64,000 nucleotides of DNA from Microcella humidisoli (lineage in GTDB: Bacteria > Actinomycetota > Actinomycetes > Actinomycetales > Microbacteriaceae). Positions 54,315 to 62,181 of this stretch are shown here, in pieces. The position numbers and the translations under genes were made by a program. The stretch covers positions 1,488,001 through 1,552,000 of the forward strand of contig NZ_CP101497.1 of the NCBI RefSeq assembly GCF_024362325.1, given 5' to 3'. Numbering within the stretch: position 1 is the stretch's first letter; every line of letters begins with the position of its first letter. The notes beneath the pieces are model-generated. The model saw only the letters and a program-made list of their open reading frames with translations. It was not told the DNA's origin and did no database searches.

Positions 54315-55258
54315 TCCCGGGCGCCGAGCATGCCCCGCAGGGCGTCGACCTGGCGCTGCACGAAGTCGCGCGAGACCGCGGCCGTCGGCTCGGCCGCGTC
54401 GAAGCCGTGGTACGCGCCCGGGATGACGTGCAGCTCGGTCTGCACGCCCGCCGCCGCGAGCCGTCGCGCGTATTCCACATCTTCGGAGTGGAAGAGGTCG
54501 AGCGTGCCGACGCCGATCCACGTCGGCGGCAGGCCGCTGAGGTCGGTGCGGCGCGCCGGCACTGCGCGCTCGAGGGTCGCTGCGTCGAGGGGCGTCGCGG
54601 CGGGGCCGTTCGCGCCCGCGCCGAGGTACATGCCCCAGCCCAGGCGGTTGCTGGGGCCGTTCCAGAGGCGCAGCATGCGCGGGTGGGCGGCCGCGGGGGA
54701 GTCGGTGCGGTCATCCAGCATCGGATACGCCAGCACCTGCCCGGCCAGCGCGATATCGCCGCGGTCGCGGGCCATGAGGGCGAGGGATGCGGCGAGGCCG
54801 CCTCCGGCGCTCTCGCCGATCACGGCGATGCGTGTCGGGTCGACATCAGGCTGCGCGGCCAACCACTGCAGGGCGGCATAGGCATCGTCGAGCGGCGTCG
54901 GGTAGGGGTGCTCGGGCGGCATGCGGTAGTCGACGCTGATGGCCACCGCTCCGAGCTCGTCGGCGAGGCGCCGGCAGAGTGGGTCGCCCTGGGTGGCCGA
55001 GCCGATGATGAGGCCTCCGCCGTGCAGGTGCAGGATTCCCGGGCGGCGTTCGCCGGCATCCATCACTGCTGGCCGGTGCACGCGGATCGTGACCCCGTCG
55101 CCCAGGTCGATGAGTTCGCCACCCTTCGGCGGGCGGCCACGCCCGATACGAGTGAGCGCCCGCAGCAGTCGGCGGTTGCCCCGCGTGGCCGACGTGCGCG
55201 GCATGAACCGCGCGCGCGTGAGGTCGGGGTGGAAGGCGGGGGAGTCGTCGGTGACCAT
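54311..55258 (-). CDS. Alpha/beta hydrolase, hormone-sensitive-lipase-type esterase
   Basis: The 315-residue protein has the HSL-family oxyanion motif HLHGGGLIIGS, nucleophile elbow GESAGGGLA, catalytic Asp in GTLDLFHSED and His in PGAYHGFDAAEP. Such enzymes cleave short acyl esters. TAGATT (55270-55265, minus strand) lies 6 nt before ATG 55258, so it is leaderless; its promoter is back to back with that of the HEAT protein. Confidence 0.92.
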   Translation of the reverse strand: MVTDDSPAFHPDLTRARFMPRTSATRGNRRLLRALTRIGRGRPPKGGELIDLGDGVTIRVHRPAVMDAGERRPGILHLHGGGLIIGSATQGDPLCRRLADELGAVAISVDYRMPPEHPYPTPLDDAYAALQWLAAQPDVDPTRIAVIGESAGGGLAASLALMARDRGDIALAGQVLAYPMLDDRTDSPAAAHPRMLRLWNGPSNRLGWGMYLGAGANGPAATPLDAATLERAVPARRTDLSGLPPTWIGVGTLDLFHSEDVEYARRLAAAGVQTELHVIPGAYHGFDAAEPTAAVSRDFVQRQVDALRGMLGARD

Positions 55259-55296
55259 GCCCCGAATCTAGTTCGCGGCGGGGCTACCCTGGCGGC

Positions 55297-55827
55297 ATGC
55301 CGGTGAGCCGCTTCGAAGCCCCGTTGACAGGCGGGCATCCGAACTCGCTCGGCAACACCGTGAGCGTCGTCGACGAGGTGCTGGCCGATCGGGCGCTGCT
55401 CGCCGAGCTCGTAGCCTGCTATCGCAGCGAGGATGCCGTGGTGCGGCTGCGCGTGTCGAGCGCGGTCAAGCGCGTGGCGCAGCAGCGGCCCGAGTGGGTG
55501 GCCGAGCACCTCGACGACTTACTCGGCTGGGTGGCCCAGATCGACCAGGCTTCGACCAAGTGGACGCTCTCGATTCTCTTCGTGCTGCTCGACGACCACA
55601 TGACCCCGCCGCAGCGCGACGCGGCCATCGCCCTCATGCAGGCAAACCTGCACTACGACGACTGGATCGTGCAGAACACCACCGCCGACTCGCTCGCCCA
55701 CTTCGCCCGGGAGCGCCCCGAGCTGGCCGCGTGGCTCGTGCCCGAGCTGCGCGCGCTGGCCACGAGCCGACTCAAGTCGGTGCGCGGTCGCGCGGCCAAG
55801 TTGCTCGCGTCGCTCGGCGCCCCCTAG
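55297..55827 (+). CDS. HEAT-repeat-like helical protein
   Basis: The 176-residue protein is all-helical with repeat-like segments (VVRLRVSSAVKRVAQQRPEWV; DWIVQNTTADSLAHFARERPEL; LKSVRGRAAKLLASL), typical for HEAT/ARM folds that bind proteins or nucleic acids. No further function can be read. TACCCT (55285-55290) lies 6 nt before ATG 55297. It is the last core gene before the tRNA-Arg island junction. Confidence 0.75.
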   Translation: MPVSRFEAPLTGGHPNSLGNTVSVVDEVLADRALLAELVACYRSEDAVVRLRVSSAVKRVAQQRPEWVAEHLDDLLGWVAQIDQASTKWTLSILFVLLDDHMTPPQRDAAIALMQANLHYDDWIVQNTTADSLAHFARERPELAAWLVPELRALATSRLKSVRGRAAKLLASLGAP

Positions 55828-55857
55828 CCACAACCCGGCGAATACACTGGATGCACC

Positions 55858-55929
55858 GCCTCTGTAGCTCAATGGAAGAGCAGTTCCGTCCTAAGGAAAG
55901 GGTTGGGGGTTCGAGTCCCTCCAGGGGCA
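55858..55929 (+). tRNA. tRNA-Arg (anticodon CCT)
   Basis: The cloverleaf has acceptor GCCTCTG/CAGGGGC with one G-U pair, discriminator A, D-arm with AGCTCAATGGAAGAGC, anticodon stem TTCC/GGAA around loop GTCCTAA (anticodon CCT) and T-arm GGGGGTTCGAGTCCCTCC. CCA is not encoded. Base composition changes right after its 3' end, which is a common integration point for islands. Confidence 0.94.
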
Positions 55930-55937
55930 CTGGGGGC

Positions 55938-55976
55938 CGATTGCGGAAATGTCGGATCTCGATTGCGGAAATGTCG
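55938..55976 (+). repeat. Tandem copies of a 17-bp repeat, likely insertion-sequence end
   Basis: CGATTGCGGAAATGTCG occurs at 55938-55954 and 55960-55976, starting 9 nt after the tRNA-Arg. Variants reappear at 58519-58531 (direct) and 58580-58568 (inverted), on the other side of the flavin-reductase/MerR module. Multiple short repeats at the ends are typical of IS21-like elements; no transposase is left. Nothing else is seen in 55977-56252. Confidence 0.6.
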
Positions 55977-56252
55977 CGGTCTGACCTGCCGCGGCCCGCC
56001 ACCGCAGGCGCTCGATGGCCCTTGAGGGGACAGGGTGCCGACATCTGGCGGACAGGCTCACCCGACGCTGTCTCGACCTACGACGGAAGGTGACTCGCGT
56101 GAGGGACACGGGCAAGACGTATCGACCCACCCTGTGTCCGATCAGGTGCGGCGCGGTCACCCGGCATATACGTCACGACGACGGACGATGGTCGCGGTCC
56201 GCGCGGTGCCGACAGTGACGATCTCTGATCTGCCGCCTCCGCTTCGCAGGGC

Positions 56253-57605
56253 TCAGAGCATCGATCCGAGATCTGAGCCGAGTGAAGGGTACGTGGCGGT
56301 CACAGACTTCAACTGCCTCGTCGTCAAGCCCAGCTTCATCGCCATGCCGAACGTGTTGATGAGCTCGGAGTATCCGTGCCCGAGAAGGTGAGCTCCGAGC
56401 ACCATGTCTGTGGCCGTGTCAATCACGATCTTCGCCGCAGATTCCGTCTCCCCGACCCGGTAACTGGAGTACCAATCGCTGGTATCGGTGAAGCGGACGT
56501 GGACATCGAATCCCTGAGCGCGCGCCTCGTCTTCCAGTAGCCCGACCCGATTCAGTTCGGGGATGCTGAAGACGGTGGTAGGCACGCCGGTGTAGTCCGG
56601 CGCGGTGGTCGTGCCGCGGAGCATGTTGGACGCCGCAACTTTGCCTTCGAACACGGCGACTGGCGTGAGGGGGCGGCCTGCTGTGTCGGCGGCGTCCCCT
56701 GCGGCGAACACGGCCGGATTGGTGGGGCTCTGCAGGTGGTCTGCAACCGTCACGCCGCGCGAACCGTAGGCGACCTCGGCCGCCTCTAGATCCAGGTCGT
56801 CTAGCGCAGCGACTCGACCCGCGCCGTGAACCACCAGGTCCGCATCGATCGTCGATGTCGTTCCGTCGGTCGCAACGAGGACCACGAACCCCGCCTGCCG
56901 CGGCTCTACCCGGTCGACCGAGGTGTTTCGCAGAACGCTGATGCCCGCTTGCTCGCTGCGTCGCACCAGCCGCCGAACGAGTTCTTCGTCGAATCCGCGC
57001 AACGGTCTCGGGCCGTGGTCGAGGATGATGCACTCCGCGCCTGCTCGTGCGGCAATGTGAGCGAACTCGAAAGAGATGAAGCCCCCTCCGACGAACACGA
57101 TCCGCTTCGGGAGCCTGTCGAGGTCGAGGAACGAAGTGCTATCGATGACATGCTCAGCGCCCGGGAACTCGAGTGTCCTGGGTCGCGCTCCGGTCGCAAC
57201 CAGGAACTTCTTCGACGTGTACACCCTGTCGTCGATTCGGACCTCCTGCCGACCAACGAACTGCGCCTGTCCGTGCAGAGTCGCCACGTTGTTGCCGATC
57301 AGCTCCTCCTCCAGAGCTGCCGGGATTCGCTCTGTGAATCGGCGCTTACGTCGCACCAGATCCGACCAGTCGATGCTGGTCTCGCCGTCATGGGTGCCGT
57401 CGCCGTCGAGCAAGCGGGCGGCGTCGATGATCTCGGCGCCGCGGCGAAGGATCTTCTTTGGATCACACCCCCGCAGGGCGCACGTCCCGCCGTACGGCAA
57501 CTCGTCTACGATCGCAACCCTCCATCCCTGCGCGGCGCACTTGTTGGCCGCCGAAGTCCCTGCCATCCCTGCGCCGATAACGATGAGGTCGTAGGCGTCG
57601 CTCAT
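56253..57605 (-). CDS. MerA/glutathione-reductase-like flavin disulfide reductase
   Basis: The 450-residue FAD/NAD(P)H enzyme has the FAD loop VIGAGMAGTSAANK, the redox disulfide GGTCALRGCDPKK (Cys42, Cys47), the NAD(P)H loop VFVGGGFISFEFAHIA and the second FAD motif FAAGDAAD. The C-terminal vicinal cysteines of true mercuric reductase are missing (the end reads YPSLGSDLGSML), and there is no N-terminal HMA domain. It therefore belongs to the MerA-like/GR2 group that reduces an unknown disulfide or metal. Its start overlaps the stop of the thioredoxin-like gene by 4 nt. Confidence 0.88.
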   Translation of the reverse strand: MSDAYDLIVIGAGMAGTSAANKCAAQGWRVAIVDELPYGGTCALRGCDPKKILRRGAEIIDAARLLDGDGTHDGETSIDWSDLVRRKRRFTERIPAALEEELIGNNVATLHGQAQFVGRQEVRIDDRVYTSKKFLVATGARPRTLEFPGAEHVIDSTSFLDLDRLPKRIVFVGGGFISFEFAHIAARAGAECIILDHGPRPLRGFDEELVRRLVRRSEQAGISVLRNTSVDRVEPRQAGFVVLVATDGTTSTIDADLVVHGAGRVAALDDLDLEAAEVAYGSRGVTVADHLQSPTNPAVFAAGDAADTAGRPLTPVAVFEGKVAASNMLRGTTTAPDYTGVPTTVFSIPELNRVGLLEDEARAQGFDVHVRFTDTSDWYSSYRVGETESAAKIVIDTATDMVLGAHLLGHGYSELINTFGMAMKLGLTTRQLKSVTATYPSLGSDLGSML

Positions 57606-57916
57606 CGGTCGAACCGTCCTGCGGCATCGATGGCGGCGCGCAGTTGCTCGAGAGTAGGCGATCCGGCGAGCCCGCTCGGAGTCCGGTAAACGCGGCAGGC
57701 AAGGCCGGGCGTCGAGTCGGGTAGTTCGAACAGCGGTCTCCCGTCGATGAGGAAGGACGGCGATCCGTAGAAGCTCGAAGCATCCGCTTCGGCGGGAGTG
57801 GCGATTCGCTGCGTCCTGACTTCTAGGCTCGGGTTCTCACGCGCGAGCACCTGCAACAGCTCATCGGCTTTGGTCCAGTTGGGGCATCCGTCGAAGTACT
57901 GCAGCGTGATCTCCAT
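57602..57916 (-). CDS. Small thioredoxin-like protein
   Basis: The 104-residue protein starts EITLQYFDGCPNWTKADELL, where FDGCPNW is the single-cysteine active-site region of thioredoxin-like proteins often found beside mer genes, and continues SSFYGSPSFLIDGRPLFELP with the cis-proline loop. Only one cysteine lies in the active site; a second, later cysteine is in GLACRVYRTPSG, as in the family. ATG 57916 is chosen over a longer frame because the -10 element TACAGT (57928-57923) lies 6 nt upstream. It is the first gene of the MerR-controlled operon with the flavin reductase. Confidence 0.85.
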   Translation of the reverse strand: MEITLQYFDGCPNWTKADELLQVLARENPSLEVRTQRIATPAEADASSFYGSPSFLIDGRPLFELPDSTPGLACRVYRTPSGLAGSPTLEQLRAAIDAAGRFDR

Positions 57917-57922
57917 GGCCCG

Positions 57923-57954
57923 ACTGTAGACATTGCAGTGGAGTACAAGGTCAA
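57923..57954 (-). promoter_or_regulatory. MerR-type promoter with a 20-bp spacer
   Basis: On the minus strand TTGACC (57954-57949) and TACAGT (57928-57923) are separated by 20 bp, longer than the 17 bp optimum. MerR-family activators untwist such promoters. The spacer has an imperfect dyad (TTG ... CAA). The divergent merR gene starts 18 nt from the -35 box, the usual arrangement. Confidence 0.7.
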
Positions 57955-57971
57955 GTGGTTCGATAGGACGC

Positions 57972-58370
57972 ATGCGAATAGGTGACCTTGCCGAGGCTTC
58001 GGGAGTGAGCGCTCAGACGATCCGCTTCTACGAACGGGAGGGGCTCCTGCCTCCTCCTCACCGCGAGGCGAACGGGTACCGCCGCTACCAGGACGGCGCT
58101 GCCGCACGCATCCACTTCATACGTTCAGCGCAAGCTGCCGGGTTGTTGCTGAGCGAGATTTCGGATGTGCTCAAGCTACGCGAGTCAGGCCAGGCGCCCT
58201 GCTCTCACGTGGAGTCGCTCCTAGACGAAAAGCTCACTGCGGTGCGCGCCCGACTGCGCGAACTTGCTCAGATGGAGGATCAGCTCGTCGCGCTCATCGA
58301 CTCCGGAAAGGACGTCGACCCGATGTCGTGCTCCGAAAGCGGCATCTGCGACATCATCCCCGTCAACTAG
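57972..58370 (+). CDS. MerR-family metal-responsive regulator
   Basis: The 132-residue regulator has the winged helix MRIGDLAEASGVSAQTIRFYEREGLLPPP, NGYRRYQDGAAARIHFIRSAQ and a long dimerisation helix. Cysteines in APCSHVESLL and SCSESGICDIIPVN are placed like the metal ligands of MerR/ZntR/CadR-type sensors. It is divergent from the thioredoxin-like/flavin-reductase operon and probably activates it. Hg, Cd, Pb or Zn are possible signals; the extra C-terminal cysteines favour a soft metal. Confidence 0.9.
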   Translation: MRIGDLAEASGVSAQTIRFYEREGLLPPPHREANGYRRYQDGAAARIHFIRSAQAAGLLLSEISDVLKLRESGQAPCSHVESLLDEKLTAVRARLRELAQMEDQLVALIDSGKDVDPMSCSESGICDIIPVN

Positions 58371-58740
58371 GGCCGTGAGCCGCTGGATGCGACACAGGCG
58401 AACGGGCCGCCCGCCCGGTGCGCTGGGTCTCTCCAGCCGGAACGGAACGAGAAGAGGTGGTCCGTGCCGTGACTCTAATGGGATATCGTCGAGCCTCCGG
58501 TGGGATGCGCCCGATGTTCGATTGCAGAAATAGGCCATCTCACGCCGGACCGGGGCGGTAGCTGGGTCATTCCGCAATCGCCCCACTGGTATTCCGGTCG
58601 GGTATTCCGCTCGGCGAAGCTCCTCGTCACGCCTGCGCTCGCCGAGCTCGTCTTCGCCCCTGCCTCTTGCGGGGAAGTCTGTCGTTGGCGAGGAGACCGA
58701 TCTGGTCAGTCAAGCGTTCAATCACGCGCCTCGAAAAGCC
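58371..58740. other. Gene-free junction with insertion-sequence remnants
   Basis: This 370-bp stretch contains two variants of the 17-bp repeat near tRNA-Arg (58519-58531 direct, 58568-58580 inverted). A decayed minus-strand frame (about 58627-58735) has no recognised match. No intact gene is seen. It separates the MerR module from the copper module and probably marks a former insertion. Confidence 0.5.
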
Positions 58741-58769
58741 TTTACGCTGATACCCCCCTGGGGTATACT
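58741..58769 (+). promoter_or_regulatory. copB-csoR promoter overlapped by a CsoR operator
   Basis: TTTACG (58741-58746) and TATACT (58764-58769) are 17 bp apart. GATACCCCCCTGGGGTATAC (58749-58768) is a G/C-tract dyad of the type-1 CsoR operator class and covers spacer and -10, so bound CsoR would block polymerase. Copper would release it. Confidence 0.88.
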
Positions 58770-58802
58770 GAGGTGAGAAGCCCCTGCGGGTAAGGAGAAG
58801 CA

Positions 58803-61205
58803 ATGCAGCATCACGATCACCATGTCCACCCTTCGACAGCATCAGCGACCACGCCGGAGTCGAAGCTTGCGGTCTGTCCTGTGATGCCCAACACCGTGGT
58901 CGTGAAGAGCGACTCGGAGGAAGCGGGTCTCTACCGAGATTTCCAGGGGCAAAGGTATTGGCTGTGCTGCGAGGGATGCGTCCTCCGCTTTGACGCGGAT
59001 CCGGAGAAGTTCGCGGCATCCGCTGAAACGCTCCCGTCTCCCCACGAAGTGATCCGACGACGAGCCGCGTCCGAAGAAGAGCACGCCCATAATGACCACA
59101 CCCACCATGAGCATGGTGGGCATCAGTCCTCGGGCCACTCCGCGATGCAACACGGTGCGCACGCTGGCCACGGTGGTCACGCTGGTCACGGTGATCACGT
59201 GGGTCAGTTCCGACGTCTCTTCTGGATCATGTTGGTGCTCGCAGTACCAGTGGTTGGGCTCTCGAGCATGTTCGCCATGCTTCTTGGCTACGAACTCCCT
59301 GATTGGCCTTGGGTGACCTGGGTTTCGCCGCTGCTCGGTTCGGTCATCTATCTCTGGGGTGGTCGGCCCTTCCTGGTGGGAGCAGTCTCGGAGATTCGAT
59401 CCCGCAAGCCTGGAATGATGCTGCTCATTGGACTTGCTATCACCGTGGCGTTCGTCGCGTCGCTCGGCGCAAGCCTTGGGCTGCTTGATCATCAGCTCGA
59501 CTTTTGGTGGGAGCTTGCACTGCTGATCGTCATCATGCTCCTTGGCCACTGGATCGAAATGCGTTCCCTCGCGCAAACGACATCGGCGCTTGACTCGCTG
59601 GCTGCTTTGCTTCCTGACGAAGCGGAAGTCGTCGACGGAGATCAGTTCCGCACTGTCGCGCCGGCGGATCTGGAACTCGGCGACGTGGTGGTGGTCCGTC
59701 CTGGTGGTCGCGTTCCGGCTGACGGCCGAGTCGTTTCGGGTTCTGCGAGCATGGATGAGTCGATGATCACCGGTGAGTCGAAGACGGTGACACGGAGTGA
59801 AGGCGAGATTGTTGTCGCCGGCACGATCGCGACGGACTCATCGATTCGTGTTGAGATCACCGCGGTGGGCGAAGACACTGCGTTGGCTGGCATTCAGCGT
59901 CTGGTTACCGAGGCGCAGAATTCGACGTCGCGAGCACAGCGGATCGCAGACCGCGCTGCTGCGTGGTTGTTCTGGTTCGCGCTTGCCGCCGGAGTCGTCA
60001 CTGCGGTCGTGTGGAGCCTTATTGGTCTTCCGGAGGATGCGGTCATTCGAACTGTGACGGTGCTGGTCATTGCCTGTCCGCATGCTCTCGGTCTTGCCAT
60101 TCCGCTTGTTGTTTCGATCGCGACTGAGCGAGCAGCGCGCGGGGGTGTGCTCATTAAGGATCGCCTCGCCCTTGAAAGCATGCGGACGGTTGACACCATC
60201 CTGTTTGACAAGACGGGCACCCTCACCAAGGGTGAGCCGACCGTCACTTCAGTCGAAGCCACCGATGGGATCACGGAAGATCAGGTCGTCGCGCTCGCTG
60301 CCGCCGCCGAGTCTGACTCCGAACACCCGTTGGCTCGCGCAATCGTTGAGGCGGCGCGAAGTCGCGGCATCGACGTGCCAAGGGCGAGTGGCTTCACCTC
60401 TTCCCCAGCAGTTGGCGTGACCGCGCAAGTCGACGGTCAGAAAGTTCGCGTGGGCGGGCCACACCTCCTCACTGAGGAGAACGTGACAGAACTCGAAATC
60501 GCAGATGAGTGGCGCAAGGAGGGAGCAATCATCCTCCACGTCGTTTCGGACGGAAAAGTGGTCGGGGCGCTGCGCCTGGCTGACGCGATCAGAGACGAAT
60601 CTCGAGAAGCAGTAGCGGCGTTGCACGCTCTTGGACGTCAGGTCGTGATGATCACTGGCGATGCGGAAGCGGTCGCTCATACGGTCGCGGCCGAGCTCGG
60701 CATCGATCGTGTCTTTGCTGGAGTTCGTCCCGAGCACAAGGCGGCAAAGGTGCGGGAGCTTCAGAACGAAGGTCGCTCGGTCGCGATGATCGGTGATGGC
60801 GTCAATGACGCTCCAGCCCTGGCACAAGCAGACGTCGGTATCGCCATTGGTGCAGGTACTGACGTCGCCATCGCTTCGGCCGGGGTGATCTTGGCAAGCT
60901 CTGACCCGCGATCGGTGCTGTCGGTGATTCAGCTCTCGAAGGCTTCCTACCGAAAGATGAAGCAGAACCTGTGGTGGGCAGCGGGCTACAACCTCCTCTC
61001 GGTGCCGCTTGCGGCTGGTGTGCTGGCGCCGATCGGGTTCGTGCTGCCGATGTCCATCGGGGCTGTCTTGATGTCGGTTTCGACCATCGTGGTCGCATTG
61101 AACGCGCAGTGGCTGAGACGCCTTGACCTGAAACCCGAGGCGAGCGTGAAGGCCATCTTGGGTTCGCTACCCGCGCAGAAGTCGGAGGTTGCGCATGTCA
61201 GCTGA
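58803..61205 (+). CDS. copB: CopB-type copper-exporting P1B ATPase with N-terminal YHS domain
   Basis: The 800-residue pump has a short His tract (MQHHDHHVHP), a YHS metal-binding domain (VCPVM ... YWLCCEGC ... DADPEKF, about 24-75), a second His-rich segment (92-133) and eight membrane helices. The transmembrane metal motif is CPH (VIACPHALGLAI), as in CopB rather than CPC CopA. P-type motifs are TGES, DKTGTLTKG (phosphorylated Asp), SEHPLA and GDGVNDAP. It exports copper or silver. AAGGAG lies 5 nt before ATG 58803. Codon use (many T- and A-ending codons) differs clearly from the core genes. Confidence 0.93.
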   Translation: MQHHDHHVHPSTASATTPESKLAVCPVMPNTVVVKSDSEEAGLYRDFQGQRYWLCCEGCVLRFDADPEKFAASAETLPSPHEVIRRRAASEEEHAHNDHTHHEHGGHQSSGHSAMQHGAHAGHGGHAGHGDHVGQFRRLFWIMLVLAVPVVGLSSMFAMLLGYELPDWPWVTWVSPLLGSVIYLWGGRPFLVGAVSEIRSRKPGMMLLIGLAITVAFVASLGASLGLLDHQLDFWWELALLIVIMLLGHWIEMRSLAQTTSALDSLAALLPDEAEVVDGDQFRTVAPADLELGDVVVVRPGGRVPADGRVVSGSASMDESMITGESKTVTRSEGEIVVAGTIATDSSIRVEITAVGEDTALAGIQRLVTEAQNSTSRAQRIADRAAAWLFWFALAAGVVTAVVWSLIGLPEDAVIRTVTVLVIACPHALGLAIPLVVSIATERAARGGVLIKDRLALESMRTVDTILFDKTGTLTKGEPTVTSVEATDGITEDQVVALAAAAESDSEHPLARAIVEAARSRGIDVPRASGFTSSPAVGVTAQVDGQKVRVGGPHLLTEENVTELEIADEWRKEGAIILHVVSDGKVVGALRLADAIRDESREAVAALHALGRQVVMITGDAEAVAHTVAAELGIDRVFAGVRPEHKAAKVRELQNEGRSVAMIGDGVNDAPALAQADVGIAIGAGTDVAIASAGVILASSDPRSVLSVIQLSKASYRKMKQNLWWAAGYNLLSVPLAAGVLAPIGFVLPMSIGAVLMSVSTIVVALNAQWLRRLDLKPEASVKAILGSLPAQKSEVAHVS

Positions 61206-61494
61206 TCAGGGCACCCATGGCTACCTTGCCGATAAGGAGAAGTACCTTGTTCGGCTCAAGCGCATCGAGGGCCAGGCGCGTGGTGTTCACCGCATGGTGG
61301 ATGAAGAGCAGTACTGCATCGACATCTTGACTCAGATCTCGGCCCTCACAAGCGCCTTACAAGGCGTGGCCGTGGGGCTCCTAGATGAACACCTGAAGCA
61401 CTGTGTTAGTGATGCCGTTCGATCTGGTGGTGACGTTGCCGAAGCCAAACTTGAGGAGGCAGCCCAAGCAATCGCGCGGTTGGTGCGCTCCTAG
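61195..61494 (+). CDS. csoR: CsoR-family copper-sensing repressor
   Basis: The 99-residue protein is an all-helical CsoR/RcnR-type sensor with KYLVRLKRIEGQARGVHRMV at the N-terminal helix and the Cu(I) ligand triad: Cys in EEQYCIDIL, then His and Cys in DEHLKHCVSD (C-H-C). ATG 61195 lies 11 nt inside copB and has GGAGG 6 nt upstream, so repressor and pump are coupled. It should bind the operators at 58749 and 63141. Confidence 0.93.
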   Translation: MSADQGTHGYLADKEKYLVRLKRIEGQARGVHRMVDEEQYCIDILTQISALTSALQGVAVGLLDEHLKHCVSDAVRSGGDVAEAKLEEAAQAIARLVRS

Positions 61495-61502
61495 AACGAG
61501 GT

Positions 61503-61546
61503 GAGGCGTCGCAGTGGTTCAGCCACTGCGACGCCTCGACTTGTTT
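61503..61546 (+). terminator. Terminator of the copB-csoR operon
   Basis: A perfect 15-bp stem (61503-61517/61523-61537) with a 5-nt loop is followed by GACTTGTTTT. A second small stem CGACTTG/CAAGTCG (61538-61555) shares part of the tail. Confidence 0.88.
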
Positions 61547-61590
61547 TCAAGTCGAGTACTAACACCCACGAAAGTGGAAGGAGGATGACA

Positions 61591-62145
61591 GTGAAACAAC
61601 GTATAGCAATCATTTCCGGGATCGTTGCGATTCTTGGAATAAGTGTCGCAGGAGCGCTCGCGTGGATGAACCGAGCAGAACCATTCAACGATCGAGACGT
61701 TGCCTTCGCCTCGAACATGGTGCCCCATCATGTGGGGGCCCTGGAAATGGCCGAAGTAATTCTTAGCAAAGAGGGAATTCCTGCGGAAGTTCAAGAGCTC
61801 GCGGCTCGGATTGAAGCTGCGCAGCAGCCAGAGATCAACCAGATGAACGACTGGCTTAAAGCGTGGGGCACCCCGACCATGGCCGGCGGTCATGGTGGTC
61901 ACTCCATGATGATGAGCGGCATGATGAGCGAGGCAGACATGATGGCTCTCGAGGACGCCCAGGGCGTTGAAGCCGCACGGCTGTTCCTTGAAGGAATGAT
62001 CATTCATCACAAAGGCGCGGTAGAGATGGCCCAAGTCGAGGTCGAAGGCGGCCGGTTCCCTGAGGCTGTCGCGCTCGCTCGTTCCATCATTGAGCAACAG
62101 ACCGATGAGATCGCCGAGATGGAGAGCTTGCTTGCAAACCTGTAA
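61591..62145 (+). CDS. DUF305 membrane-anchored protein
   Basis: The 184-residue protein has one N-terminal membrane helix and a four-helix DUF305 domain with NMVPHHVGALEMAEVIL and GMIIHHKGAVEMAQVEV, the His-His pairs that bind copper in related proteins. A Met/His-rich loop (HGGHSMMMSGMM) lies between them. It likely buffers copper outside the membrane. GTG 61591 is chosen because AAGGAGG lies 5 nt upstream; an ATG at 61585 overlaps that site. A second DUF305 gene starts at 63654, with a shared 14-nt leader motif. Confidence 0.88.
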   Translation: MKQRIAIISGIVAILGISVAGALAWMNRAEPFNDRDVAFASNMVPHHVGALEMAEVILSKEGIPAEVQELAARIEAAQQPEINQMNDWLKAWGTPTMAGGHGGHSMMMSGMMSEADMMALEDAQGVEAARLFLEGMIIHHKGAVEMAQVEVEGGRFPEAVALARSIIEQQTDEIAEMESLLANL

Positions 62146-62181
62146 AGCGCATCTCTTTCCTGTTGGCTACGCTCGACGCTC

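Noticed and set aside
56253..57605. True mercuric reductase
   Set aside because: The redox CxxxxC pair is present, but the C-terminal vicinal cysteines and the HMA domain are missing.
58627..59019. Minus-strand frame as a possible recombinase or transposase remnant
   Set aside because: It overlaps the copB start, has no catalytic motif and matches nothing recognisable.
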